Assembly (NCBI GenBank): GCA_903772945.1
Contig: CAICTM010000261.1
Span: 19,386-83,385 of the forward strand
Source of the DNA: Seminavis robusta
Taxonomy: Eukaryota > Bacillariophyta > Bacillariophyceae > Naviculales > Naviculaceae
Reading direction: 5' to 3'
DNA length: 64,000 bases
A model generated the notes under the pieces. It made no database searches and was not told the DNA's origin. It saw nothing but the letters and a program-made list of their open reading frames with translations. The position numbers and the translations under genes are program-made. Positions 22,725-35,649 of this stretch are shown one piece after another. Within the stretch, counting starts at the first letter, position 1. Every line of letters starts with the position of its first letter.

Positions 22725-25700
22725 ATGAGGCTGTCTTTTAACCTCATTGTAACCCTTGGAGTGATCTCGCTCCTAAAGGGCGCATTCGCCGAGAAACAAC
22801 ATGTGGAAGAAGCCGCAAAACGTCAACATCTCAAGTCGAAGCCCCACAAGTATGAAATCTTTTTTAGACCCAAGCCAGAGAAGTCTCCCCTCGAGGCGGT
22901 CCTTCCACCAAAGGTGAAACCACTTGCCGGAGGGAAGCCTTTGCCAGCAAAGGAAGAGAATACCAAGCCAAAGAAGATCGAAAAGGAGGCCGGAACGAAA
23001 ACCAACAACCGCACTGGCCCCCGATCAAAAATAGGATTATGGAACCCGAGAACTGGCGAAGGTTTGTTGCCTCCTCCTCCTACCGACGATGAAGGGGACG
23101 ACGACGCCCCGACTCTTCCAGATTCATTGGGACCGCCGTCGGACCATGAATCACCTGACGAACCCGAACCGGACAACGAATTTGAAGACTCGGCTGATAT
23201 GACGGGTGTGCCAGAAGAGACCTTCGTGCCGACCTTTTCTCCTACACCTGGATTGGATGTGCCGACTCTCTTTCCGTTGGGAACTCTTGCTCCGGTGGGG
23301 AGTGATGCGTGTGATGCTGCGGTTATGATTGACGTCGGTGACACACTGGTTGGCACCACAGAGGGAGCCCCAGAAGCCAACCTCCTTGACTGTGGAACAC
23401 TTTTTGGAGGCTACATTGCACCCGCGTTGTTCTACTCGTTCACCGGCACCGGAGATGGCGTGACAATCTCCTTCAGTGCGTCTTTTGATATCTTTATGCA
23501 TGTGTACTCAGGTCAAGACTGTGATTCTTTGACTTGCGTCACTGGTGGAGGAGGTACCTTCTATGTTGAAAGTGATGGGCTCACACAGTCGAGCAGAGGC
23601 TCCCTTACGTTTGCATCGGAGGAAGATGTCACCTATTTCGTGGTGCCCCATCAGTACTTTGACGATGGCGGCGAATTTGAATTCACGGTTTCCAGTGGTG
23701 GTGAATTGCCTCAAAATGGCCAATGTCCGGATGCCATTGAGATCGAGAGCGGTGAAACAGTTGAGGGAACTACAAGCTTTGGCTTGATTTCGTCGGAGGA
23801 TCCTTGTGACGTGTAAGTTGACTGCAGTCCTCTTGTTTTTCTCTCTCGAGCAATCGTCTCATCGGATTCTACATTGTCCTCCCTGTGCCGCAGATTTCCG
23901 TCTGCACCAGGTCTTTGGTATTCTATCCAAGGGACTGGCGAAACGGTTGCGCTCGCTGTAACTGCTGACTTTGACAGCCAGATCTCTCTTTTCTCGAGCA
24001 CCAGCTCCAGCTGCAACGATTTGGACTGTGTTGCATCCAATGATGATCTATTTCAGGATCTCTTTGGCGTTGACGTCTTGATTGACTCTGGCCTCGTTGA
24101 GACACTAGAGCTGGGAGAAGCGTATTTCATATTGGGTAAGTTATTTGTATATCTTGTCGTGTGTGCTTCCCACACATCTGCTCACACAGCGTCAGTTGAT
24201 GGATGGAGTACAAGTGCAGGAAACTTCTCCTTGATCGTGCAAACAGTTACTGAGTTCGTGCCCGACAATGATGACTGCACCAATGCAGAATCACTAGAAC
24301 TTGGTGAAACTGTTTCTAGTAGTCTTTTGCTTGCCACGCGGGTTCCTGACTTGCCTTACTGTGGACCGTAAGCTTCATCCATGCCTTCCCTACCCTGATA
24401 CTGCCGAAGACGTGGTGCCTCACCATCCATGTATGTTCTTGCGTTGTTTTTGCAGGGGGACAAATGCATCAGTTCCAGGAGTGTTCTACACTGTGGAAGG
24501 CACAGGAAGCCTCATGCGTGCGTCATCAAACCAGCTTGCCAGTGTTTACACTGGTGATTGTGACTCTTTGGTTTGTTATCAAGAAAGTGGAGACTTTTCC
24601 TTCGCTCCAATCACACTGTTTGACACCGACGTGGGTGAGCAATACTTGATTTATGTTTATGGACCAAGAGGAGACTTCAACATCACAGGTAAGTTTGTGC
24701 CACGTCCATCGCGACGCCACGATTGCTGCATGCCGCTCACATAACACTTCTTCCTGCATCTCCCAGTGGAGGAATTGGAGGCTCCTTCCAATGACTTTTG
24801 TGAGGATGCTGCTACACTTGAAATCAATGGGCCTCGCGTTGCAGGTGACACGGCAGCTTCCACCAGTGAGGTTGGCCTGGAAGTTTGTGGAGGCTCAGGA
24901 CTTGGGTCTGTTGGTAAGATAATGACAAGTTCTCTGTCACTCATGTACTCCCATCCTCACAAATTTCTGCAACATTTCCTAGGAGCCCTCTGGTACAGAT
25001 TTACTGGTGAGTAAAGAGAAAAAGCCTCTTGCTTTGCATCACGTGATACTTTCTGGCTGGCTAACCAAGAATCTTTGCTTTTAATTGGGACTTTAGGTAA
25101 TGGAGGGAAGCTTCGCCTTGGAGTGGATGCAAACTTTGATTCACAGCTTCTTTTGTATTCTGGCAGCTGTGAAGGCTTGGGTTGCTTAGATGGCAATGAT
25201 GATAGTGCTGTCCTAGGATACCAATCATCTTTGGACATTGACAGCGTTGCTGGTGAAGAATACTTTGCCCTAGGTATGTCAGTCTGCCAGATGAACCAGC
25301 ATAATGAGCGCCACAAGATGCCATGCTAATAGTTGTCTTGATTCTCCAGTCCATGGTTACTTTTCCTCCTCTGGTTCTTTTGAAATTGAGTTGATTGAGC
25401 TTGAAACAGCAGACAATGATGAGTGTGAAGATGCTGTTCTATTGGAGATTGATGGGGATCCAGTTTTGGGTGATACATCTTTGTCTACAAGCGAGACTGG
25501 TAGTGGTCTTGAAGTTTGTGGTGGTGCAGGACTTGGGTCTGTTGGAGGTCTCTGGTATACGTTTGTTGGTAAGTAGAGCTGGTGAGGAGGGCAAGGACCT
25601 CAATTGCTCGATGGCTAACCTTGGTATTCTGGACATGTAGGAAATGGCGAGAGACTGCTTCTTGGTGTGAACGCAAGTTTCGACTCCCAGCTTTTGTTGT

Positions 25701-28700
25701 ACACTGGCAGCTGCGAAGATCTAGAGTGTCTGGTAAGTGTAGGGCAGTGCTCTTTTTCATGTCCTTTGCGTCAAAGCAGAATACATGTAACTCAAATTGC
25801 ACTTCTTTACGTACAGGATGGAAATGATGACACGTCACTTCCAGGCCTTCAATCTGCACTGGAATTTGATAGTGTCCAGGGAGAGATCTATCAAGTGCTT
25901 GTGCATGGTTATTTCAGCAGTGCCGGTGAATTTGAGATTTCCCTGACAGAGATAGTGCCTCCTGACAATGATGAGTGTGAAGATGCTCTTCAATTAGAGA
26001 TTGACGGACCCCGCATTTCTGGAGATACATCCAGATCCATTGCAGAGGATTCTGACCTTGAAGTTTGTGGAGGTGCTGGGCTTGGGTCTGTGGGGGGGCT
26101 TTGGTATACATTTGAAGGCAAGTAGAAAATTGAGTGCCGCCAAAGCATTGTTGGCCAACTTTGCTAATGTTCACTTCCCCAAAACAGGCAATGGCGAGAG
26201 GCTCAGGCTGGGAGTGGATGCCTCATATGACTCTCAGCTTGTGCTGTATACAGGCAGTTGTGCGGATTTGGAATGTTTGGTAAGTGCTGAGTTTCAAGTG
26301 TTCTCTTTGTAAGCCGTGTTGGAATGACCTCAAACCACACTTGTATGCTGGCAGGCTGGAAACGATGACACATCAATCCCTGGCTACAATTCAGCTCTTG
26401 AATTTGACAGTGTCAACGGACAAGTCTATTTTGCCCTTGTGCATGGCTACTTCTCAGCAGCTGGATTCTTTGAACTTGAGCTGATCCAGCTTGTTCCTCC
26501 TGACAATGATGAGTGTGAAGATGCTGTTTCATTGGAGATAGGTGGCCCAGCTGTTGCTGGAGATACTTCCAGCTCTAACAGTGAGGCTGATACTGGTCTT
26601 GAAGCATGTGGTGATGGCCCAGGTGAGCACAGTCTGTTTGTTATTCCCATAGAGCCGTCATCGAACATACAGTGTGGTAGCAGTGGCCCACGCAGCCCCA
26701 CTCGCTCATTTCTTTTCCTTGCATTGTTCAGGTTTGGGTTCTGGTGGTACCTGGTACACCTTCACAGGTATGTTCAATCTATGTAGTAGTATCGTCTACG
26801 CTGGCTTTCCGCTTCGTTCTAATGATGCCAAATCTTTGGTTCCTGTTTCTGTTTCTGTTTCAACTCATGTTTTTCTGGATTAGGCAATGGTCTCAGGCTG
26901 CTTCTTGGAGTTGTGGCTAGTTTTGATTCACAGCTAGCACTATATTCAGGATCGAGTTGCAACCAGCTCGAATGCATTGACAACAATGGTTGGTTTTGTT
27001 GCTGTTTAATACCATTCCCCATTGCAGTCATTGTTCGTACTGATTTGCCTCAATATTCCCTTTGTCTATGTTCTTCTTAGATGACACACCTGATCCTACC
27101 TATCAATCTGCTCTTTTCTTTGATTCAATAGAAGGAGAAACATACTATGCCCTTGGTAAGCCATTGAAACCTATCGAGCACCTGTAATACTCGACTGATC
27201 AAGCCCCTCTAACAGCTGCTGCTTACTTGGCTGCATTTGGATAGTCCATGGGTACTTCTCTTCTACAGGATCCTATGAAATAGATCTTACACAGCTTACT
27301 CCTGATGTCATTGCTGACAACAATGAGTGCGACCAGGCCGTTCCACTTGAAGTTGGTGAAGCTGTAGAGGGGGACACATCCCAGTCATTGGAGGAAACAG
27401 GCATTCCCACTTGTGGAGATGGAAACACCCTTGGAAACAGGTAAGGCGATGTGTGATGGTATTATTTTGTAACTTGCAAATTATTCGTGTGCTAACAGAC
27501 AAGTTCTGCAAATTCAGTGGCCTCTGGTACAGCTTTGAAGGAACAGGGGATCGGTTGCTCGTTGGAGTCAGGACTATTACATCCTCTTATGATTCCCAGA
27601 TGCTGCTGTATTCAGGGGACTGTGACAGACTTTTCTGCTTGGACTCAAACCAGAATTCCTTTGTTGCTGACTATGATTCAGCTGTGATTCTTGATTCCGC
27701 TGTTGGAGTAACCTACTATGTTTTAGTCCATGGAGTGTTTACCAGCACAGGGGTATTTGAAATTGAATTGACAGAACTTGAGGCTCTTGACAATGATGAT
27801 TGCGATGGTGCTGCTCTCTTGGACATCAACGGACCTCCTGTTCCAGGCAATACTGCAGATTCCTTGTCAGAGTTTGGATTGGAAGCCTGTGGTTCAGGTC
27901 CAGGTAGGAGCAGTTGATCAACTGGACAGTGAACCTTGAGCTACAGCTCATCGCACGAAACTTCAATGTGAAATGCTCACTCACCCTCTTGCTCAACCTT
28001 TCTGCGTTTTGAAGGATTGGGTTTTGGTAAGTTCAGATTTTTGTGGTTCATGTTGGCAATCTACAGAATGCACCTCCTCATGCCTTCAATGCCTTAAATG
28101 CAATGTTATAGGTGGTCTTTGGTATACTTTCCAAGGTTAGTCAAAACAGAATTATGGCAGTGTTCCTGTTTGGTACTTGGTTTTTAACTTCCATGTTCTT
28201 TGGGCCAAAAGGTGATGGATCAAGACTTGTGCTAGGTGTGAATGCCAGCTTTGACAGTCAGCTACTGCTCTATTCTGGTGGCTGTGATGATTTGGAGTGC
28301 CTGGTATGTGATGGACGCAGCTTTTCAATTTGTACTTTGAAAGTTTTGCCTTGCGCTGAACAAGTTCTGTTTTTGCTCTCCAGGACAACAATGACGATAA
28401 TTTTGCATATGTAAGACTTTTGGCTGCCTTCATATCCACGTCATCCTCAACCTATTAGCCCAATCATGCATTTCTCACCACACATGGACGCCCCTTTCGT
28501 TGTCTTCACCCCTTCAGGATGAGTATCAGAGTGCCTTAGAATTCGATTCTGAAGAGGGCCAAGTCTACTTTGCATTGGTCCATGGATATTTTAGTGCCGC
28601 TGGTTCTTTTGAGATAGAACTTAGCCAGATAATGGCCCTGGACAATGATGATTGCGAGGGAGCAACTGAGCTGTTGGTCAATGGTCCACCTGTTGCAGGA

Positions 28701-31700
28701 AACACTGCCAACTCTGGAAGAGAAATGTTGGCAGGTTAGTTGCAAGAAGGCTCATTTTGTGGTTGTGTTTCCCATGTCATTCTTCGTCTTACACTTTACT
28801 TGAATCTTATAGAGGTTTGTGGTGGGGTGTCCAGTCTTGGTGCAGGTAAGGGTTGAGAATTTATAAAGGTATTTGCTGCTATGCTGGCCTTCAAGTCCTC
28901 ATAATTACCTACAAATCATTTCAGGTGGCTTGTGGTTTACATTTGAAGGTTAGTGAGAACAAACAATCCATTGATTGCAGGTCTATTTTATCCACTAAAG
29001 AGTTTTGTTCTCTAATTCCCTGCTTGTTCTTGTTCTTCTGAAATTCAGGTGATGGGTCCACTCTCTTGCTAGGAGTTGATGCAGATTTTGACAGTCAGCT
29101 TCTGCTCTACAATGGCATCAGTTGTGACTTTCTAGCATGTTTGGTGGGTTGTGTGCAGTGTTGTTCTTCTTTCTTCATGGCATACTTTCAACTAAAATCT
29201 GCCGCTTTGTTCTGATTTTTTAGGATGGTTCAGATGATGCCTTTTTATACCCCGAGTACCAGTCAGCCTTGGAAATTGATTCAATCTCGGGTATTACATA
29301 CTTCGCTCTTGTTATGGGCTACAGCTCAAACACAGGAACATTTGAGATTGAATTGACAAGTGCATCATCTCCGCCAGTAGATGATGACATAGATGATGAC
29401 ATTGCAGCCCCTCCTACTCCGTCCCCAAGTCTTGGAGCCTTCCCATCCAACCAAGATTGTGGTGACAGCATTGCACTTGAGATTGATGGAACCCCAGTGG
29501 CTGGTGACACCACAGGGACAGGCATGGAATTTGGACTGGACATTTGTGGAGCTGTTTCCCAGCTAGGAGCTGGATCTGCTTGGTATACTTTTGAAGGTAA
29601 GTGCAAGCAACAAGTTTTCCCTTTCCTGTTGTTAATTTTTGTCTCTAACCCTAGACCCAACTGACTGATTCTGAAAACACAAGGTGATGGGTCTACTCTG
29701 TTGCTAGGAGTTGATGCCGAGTTTGATTCACAGCTTCTGCTGTATACAGGCAGCTGTCTGCGGCTTCAATGTGTTGATGGTAATGACGACAACTTCCTAT
29801 ATTCACAGTTCCAGTCAGCTCTGGAATTTGAAAGTGTCAACGGAGAGACCTACTGGGCGCTTGTGGTTGGATATTCAAGCACAAGTGAAGGAGAGTTTGA
29901 AATAGCATTGGCTACAGTTTCCACAGTAGATGATGACATTCCAGCAGTCACACCAGCTCCAGTGGGAGGATGTGATGAAGCTCAATTGATTGAAATTGGT
30001 GATGCACCAATTGCGGGCGACACTACAGGAACTCCCATGGAATCTGGTCTTGATACATGTGGTGGTGTAGCCAGCCTAGGAGCGGGATCAGCTTGGTACA
30101 CTTTTGTGGGTATGTTCAACAAAACAAACATTTTGCTCCTCTTGCTCCTCTGAATTGCCTCTAACTCCAGCTGCACGGACCAATGGGAAATACAGGAGAC
30201 GGGACCACGCTACTTGTAGGCGTGGATGCACGCTTTGACTCGCAGTTACTAGTATACTCTGGCAGCTGTCAGAGGTTGATTTGCGAAGATGGAAATGTAA
30301 GGCTTGATAGCGTAGACTATTGGATTGTGGTGTCTGAAATGTCTCACATCATTACAACCTTTTGTGCTTGCAGGATGATAATTTCTCCTATGCAGAGTTC
30401 CAATCCGCCTTGGAACTAGAGTCCCAATTGGGTGAACAGTATTGGATCCTTATTCATGGCTTTTCTTCTACCAGCGAAGGAGAATTTGAGTTGGCTGTTT
30501 CACAGCTGAGTGTGCCTGATGATGACATCCCACCACCACCCGCTCCCACTCAAGCAATAGATGACGACATCACGCCAACACCAGTTCCAACTCTACCAGC
30601 TCTTGATGATGACCTTCTAGTCACAGCAGCTCCAACGCAAGGAGCCGACGATGACTTTGTAGCCACAGCAGCTCCAGGAGGCGATGGATGTGAAGGAGCT
30701 ATCATGGTGGAACTGGATGGCACACCCACTCCTGGTGATACAACAGGAACTGACATGGAAGATGGACTGGAAACGTGCGGAGGTGTAAGCAGACTGGGGG
30801 CTGGATCCACTTGGTTCACATTTGAGGGTGATGGTTCTACTGTGTTGCTTGGCGTTGACGCTGATTGGGACTCTCAGGTGAGTGCCTTGGACCCCGCCAC
30901 TATCACCCACGAATCATTGGTTGCTCACGCTCTTTCTTATGACTAACTGGGATTCACAGCTTTTGGTGTACTCTGGCAGCTGTGATGATCTGCTGTGTGT
31001 GGTAAGTGGTGGGAAGAGCCGGCTTTGGGGGAAACAGGATACCTTGTTCCTTGTACTCAAAAGGTTTATATTTGTCTCGATTCACAGGACGGGAATGATG
31101 ATAACTTCGCCTATGATTTCCAGTCAGCCCTCGAGCTGGAAACCACTCCTGGAACCACGTATTTTTCGTTGGTCCATGGCTTCTCATCCTCGAGCTCCGG
31201 ACCATTCGAGTTTGTTGTATCCCAGCTTGCACCACCTCCTGGCAACTTTACAAACTCCTCGGTACCATCCGACAGTTGTGATGCTGCACCAGAGATTTCC
31301 ATTGACGGTCCAGCAGTATCTGGTGACACAAGCGGCATCCCGGTTGATGAAGAACTGGAAATCTGTGGTTCCGTTTCCAGCCTTGGCACTGATGGCGGCG
31401 TTTGGGGAGGCACTTTTGTCGGCGATGGTTCAACTCTGCTCATTGGTGTGTCTGCTAGTTGGGACTCCCAGCTCTTGGTCTACTCTGGGAGCTGTGATGA
31501 TTTGATGTGCGAGGTGAGTTGTGGGAAGTCCTGACTGTCTTCTGTGCTCAGAGTCGTAGAGGTGCACTCAATACTGTGTCACTTTATTTCCGGAAACAGG
31601 CAAGCAATGATGACAACTTCGCTTTCAGTCAATACCAGAGCGCCATCAACGAGTTTGAGACAGAACCGGGGGTGGAGTACTATGTTTATGGTAAGTTCTT

Positions 31701-34653
31701 GCGTGTGTGTTTGGATCATGGTCATCGGAAAAGGCTTGTTGTTAACCATGTCGACTTTCTTGATTGTCAGTCACTGGCTTTCGAAGTGCAACTGGGGAAT
31801 TTGAACTGGAAGTTTCGCAGCTATCCCCTCCGACAGGCGGAGCCACCACAGCCCCCACAAGTGATGATCCCAGCGAAAGCGCTTGCGAGCTTGCGACGCC
31901 ACTGACTTTCGGTAACACTACTACGGGAACAACTGTGGGAGTTCCGTTTACTCGTACTGGCGTCTACTGCGACGGTTTTGGTCCCAGCCTTTACAACGCA
32001 TCCACTGTCGTTTACAGCATTACTGGCAACGGCGGAGGAGTGGTGGTTGCTATCAATTCAACAATCGATTTCGTTGCGAGCATTGTCTCCGGCCCGGACT
32101 GTGACAATCGTACCTGCGTCACTGGGGGCCTACCCAACGTCGAATTTGATGATGTTACGGGCGACTTTGAATCCGCCAGCGGCACATATCAATTTCAAGC
32201 CGACTTAGGAGAAAACTATTTCATCTCGATCGGAGGATTCCCAGGCGACGCTGGTGAATTCGAGATTACAGTGCAGGATGGTTTCGACGTTCCAGCCAAT
32301 GCCCAGTGCGAAGATGCCATTGCTGTTGAAAGTATGGAAAGTGTAAATGGCACTACAGTGTTCGGAAGCTTCCTTCAAGACGACCCATGTATCATGTAAG
32401 TAGAATCGCCGAGATCTGAGATATGGACACGGCCTTTCCAACCTCACCGAAATGTTGCCCTGCCTCTTCCGCTCCCAGGTTTCGGTCGAGCCCCGGAGTG
32501 TGGTACACGATTGAAGGGAGGAATAAGACATTGCTCTTCGGTCTGACAGCTGACTTCGACACCCGCATTTCTCTGTTTGCCGGTGATGATTGTGGCGCGT
32601 TGACGTGCATGGCTTTCAATGATGATCTCAACGAGGACCTGGGCTTGGGTTTCATTGTCGAGTCTGGAGTGGTGGAGACCCTGCAGGATGGAGTCACCTA
32701 TCATATTCTTGTCGACGGATGGTCAGATAGAAGAGGAAACTTCAACCTGTTTGTCGAACCCATTGACCTCGTAGATAACGACGTCTGCACGGGAGCACAA
32801 GCCATCGAGATTGCTACGGTGGTATCAGGAAACAGCATTGCTGCATCAAGAGATGAAGGTCTGCCATTCTGCGGAAGGTATGTCACCGCCTGGGACCTTT
32901 GCCGATTGTTGCAGTTGAACCCCTCTCTCACCTTTGATTACCTTTCTCCCCTTCGTAGCGGATCGAATGAGTCTGATATCGGAGTCTTCTACACGCTCGA
33001 GGGCACGGGATCTCTGATGCAGGTTTCCTTCGCAGACTCCGTTGCTCATCCAGTTAGTGTGTACTCTGGGGACTGTGATGACCTGGCATGCGTTGCGTCC
33101 AGTGATCGCAGCTTTGGCTCTTCCGCCGCTCTGTTCCAATCTGAACTGGGTGAGTCGTACCTTCTCTATGTTCACGGCGACAGCGGTTTTTCCTTCAACT
33201 TGACTGTGGAAGAAACCGAACGGCCCGCAAATGACGCCTGCGAGAATGCAACCATTCTATTCATCGATGGAGCTCCCATCGCTGGTGACACTTCTACCTC
33301 GATTGCAGAGGACGGCTTGGAACTCTGCGGAGAAAGCTTTAGCATTGGTCAACTTGGTGGTGTTTGGTACAGCTTTGTCGGGAACGGAGCAAGCCTTCTT
33401 CTGGGTGCGAACGCATCCTTCGATGTTCAGTTGTTGCTGTATACTGGAAGTTGTGATGACTTGACGTGCCTGGTAAGTGGTGGGCACTGAAGAAATCTCT
33501 CACTTGAGATGGCAGAATCTATTTGTTTGACCTCATGCTTTGTCATTTGTTTTGTGTACAGGACGGAAACGATGACGATTTCAGATACAGCGCTCTTGGT
33601 TACAATTCTGTGTTGGAAATAGAATCCATACTGGGAGAAACGTATCTCGTGCTTGTTCACGGCTTCGGCTTCAGCGCTGGTGCATTTGAAATCCAGTTGA
33701 GGGAAATTGTTCCACCTGAAAACGACTGCCGCAATGGTGAGTGCCACTGCCGGTTGGAAGCAGCGTTGCTGAAGCTTTTCACTCACACATTATCGTTCTT
33801 TGCCTCCAACTTTTGCTTCTCAGCAATCACCTTGGAAGTGGGCGACGTCGTGGAAGGAACCACTCTTTTTGTGGATGAAGAAGAGCAAGTTCCCGACTAT
33901 GACTGTGGGTTGTCGTATTCTCGAAACACGACAACGCCGGGAGTCTGGTATTCCGTGGTAGGCAACGGCGGCAGCATGTCTGCCGAGTTGATAGCACCCT
34001 TTTTCGCAAGCCAAATCACAGTGTTTCAGGGAGACGACTGCGATACCCTGGCATGCGTTGATGGCGACACTCGCTTTGGCGGTGGCATGGTTCTTTGGGA
34101 TAGCATCGAGGGTCAGAACTACTACGTGTATGTTTTCGGAGACACTGGAGGTGAATTCGGTGACTTTGAGCTGTCCGTCAATGATGCGACCCGGCCACCC
34201 AACGATGACTGCGACGAAGCTATTGGACTTGATATTGGCGACATGGTGACTGGGTCTACCAAGTACTCCGAGTTTAGCGACTTTGAAGACTGTGGAGTTG
34301 GTTTCAACTTTACGGAACGCCAGTTGTGGTACACGGTTTCGGGTTCCTCGCTTCCCACCGGTATGATTGAGAAGTACTCCAAGCAGGGAGGATCCTTCAG
34401 TTTCTTTGCCAACATGACCATGTTCAGCACTGATCATGCCGTCTTTGTCTATGCGGGTGAGAGCTGTGACATTCTCACGTGTGTGGGCAACTCCAGTTCT
34501 TTTACGACCTTTGGTTCGAACGACCCCGGAGCGTATGTTGAATGGCCGGCAGACCCTACCAAGGAATACTTCTTGGCCGTGATCGATCTGAACAGCTTTT
34601 CCATTGCTGGCCTGGACTTTGCACTTGAACTGGGCGCCTTTGGTGTTCTGTAG
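22725..34653 (+). CDS. Giant secreted protein with 20 PPC-like tandem domains (paralogue D)
   Basis: Thirty-seven exons placed by hand from 22725-23812 (first) to 33824-34653 (last) sum to 8883 nt. They give one frame of about 2960 residues. A signal peptide (about 1-22), a basic region and a Pro/Asp/Glu-rich spacer precede domain 1 near residue 193. Twenty PPC-like domains follow. Domains 4-14 are the most alike, with GLG-x-GGLWYTF, LLLGVDASFDSQLLLYSGSCDDL and DGNDD, as if recently amplified. Acidic TAAPTQ/PPVDDDID linkers sit between domains 10 and 14. Domains 15-18 resemble domains 1-4 in order, so the gene seems to contain a duplicated or fused array. Exons include 12-nt (28015-28026), several 24-nt and three exactly 92-nt units. 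One intron (26118-26187) starts with GC. The DGNDD loops could bind calcium, which is inference. Individual splice sites could be off by a few bases. Confidence 0.8.
28015..28026 (+). other. 12-nt microexon of paralogue D (domain 9)
   Basis: It reads GATTGGGTTTTG between an upstream AAG and a downstream GTAAGT. It encodes G-L-G-F with split glycines at both ends, matching the GLGS/GLGF stretch found unsplit in neighbouring domains. The surrounding frame only holds if this exon is used. Confidence 0.75.
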
Positions 34654-35649
34654 TGTCCGTCCGTGGCACCGATCCGCCTCCACAGTCTCATCCTGCCTCT
34701 TGGACATTCTGCCTTATTCCCTTCTTCCATCCAGACAGATGGCTTCCTATTTTGTTGCATACTCTTTCCCAACGACCAAATCCGAGCGATGCACAAGACT
34801 GTTCCTATCCAGTCCGCCCCCTCCGCTATGACAGCTATATTTCCAACCCTCGCTCTGTCTTCCATGTCAACCTTCCCACGATCCCACTCACTTTTAGAAA
34901 CAAGAAGCAAAACGAAAGACTGAGCTTCTTCGGCCAGCAATGCTCACGGCAAGGAAAGAATGTCTGAGCTTCATTCGTTGCCTTCCGTAGAAAATGCATA
35001 ATTCGTGTATGTAACACAACATACTGTAAATGAACCAAAATCTGCCTGTGTGCAATGTTTCTTCTTCTCTAGAAAACCATCGGGACGACGCTGATCTTGG
35101 GCGCTTGCTTCAGATGTATCTTGGCCGTGAGGAGTCTCGTGCGTGAACTCCTCAGGATCTTTGATCAAGAAAGATGCCATAGAGAACTCGAAGAGTACCG
35201 TATCACCGAAACAACTCTAACTAGCTAGCTAGCAGGGTAGTTCACATGGCTAGCTAGCTAGCTAGTAGATGGACGGATAAGATTGAATTCGTTCATGGAG
35301 GGACGGAGATCGCCGTCGTGCTCTCATCGCGACGAGGGCGATTGTAAAATAAACATATTGTTTTCGATTTGTGAGAGAAGAAATCCCTCTGAGCTAGGCA
35401 AATACGGTACCAGGTACCGGTAGGAACAAAGGTGCGACTTATCTTCCAAGCCGGCGTGCCTCCAAAAGAGCCTCTCGCTGAATGCCAAAGCCAAAGCCGC
35501 TGGCGCAAATCTGCAACTGCAATGTCACATCAATATAATAATCCATTCGAACAGATCCATCCATCCCAACACCGGAACACCTTCGTTTTTGGATCAGATA
35601 GAGATTGCTCATCCATCGTTCGTTGCATTGCATTACATTACATTGCACC
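34654..35649. other. Intergenic region after paralogue D
   Basis: No gene supported. Two CTAGCTAGCTAG stretches flank a short spacer at 35220-35265, and a TACCGGTA palindrome lies at 35415. The final 60 bp (TTGCATTGCATTACATTACA) are a short tandem stretch ahead of the ATG at 35650. Confidence 0.5.

Noticed and set aside
34653-34967. Small frames after the stop of paralogue D
   Set aside because: They start in the 3' end of a real gene, overlap in all frames and match nothing recognisable.
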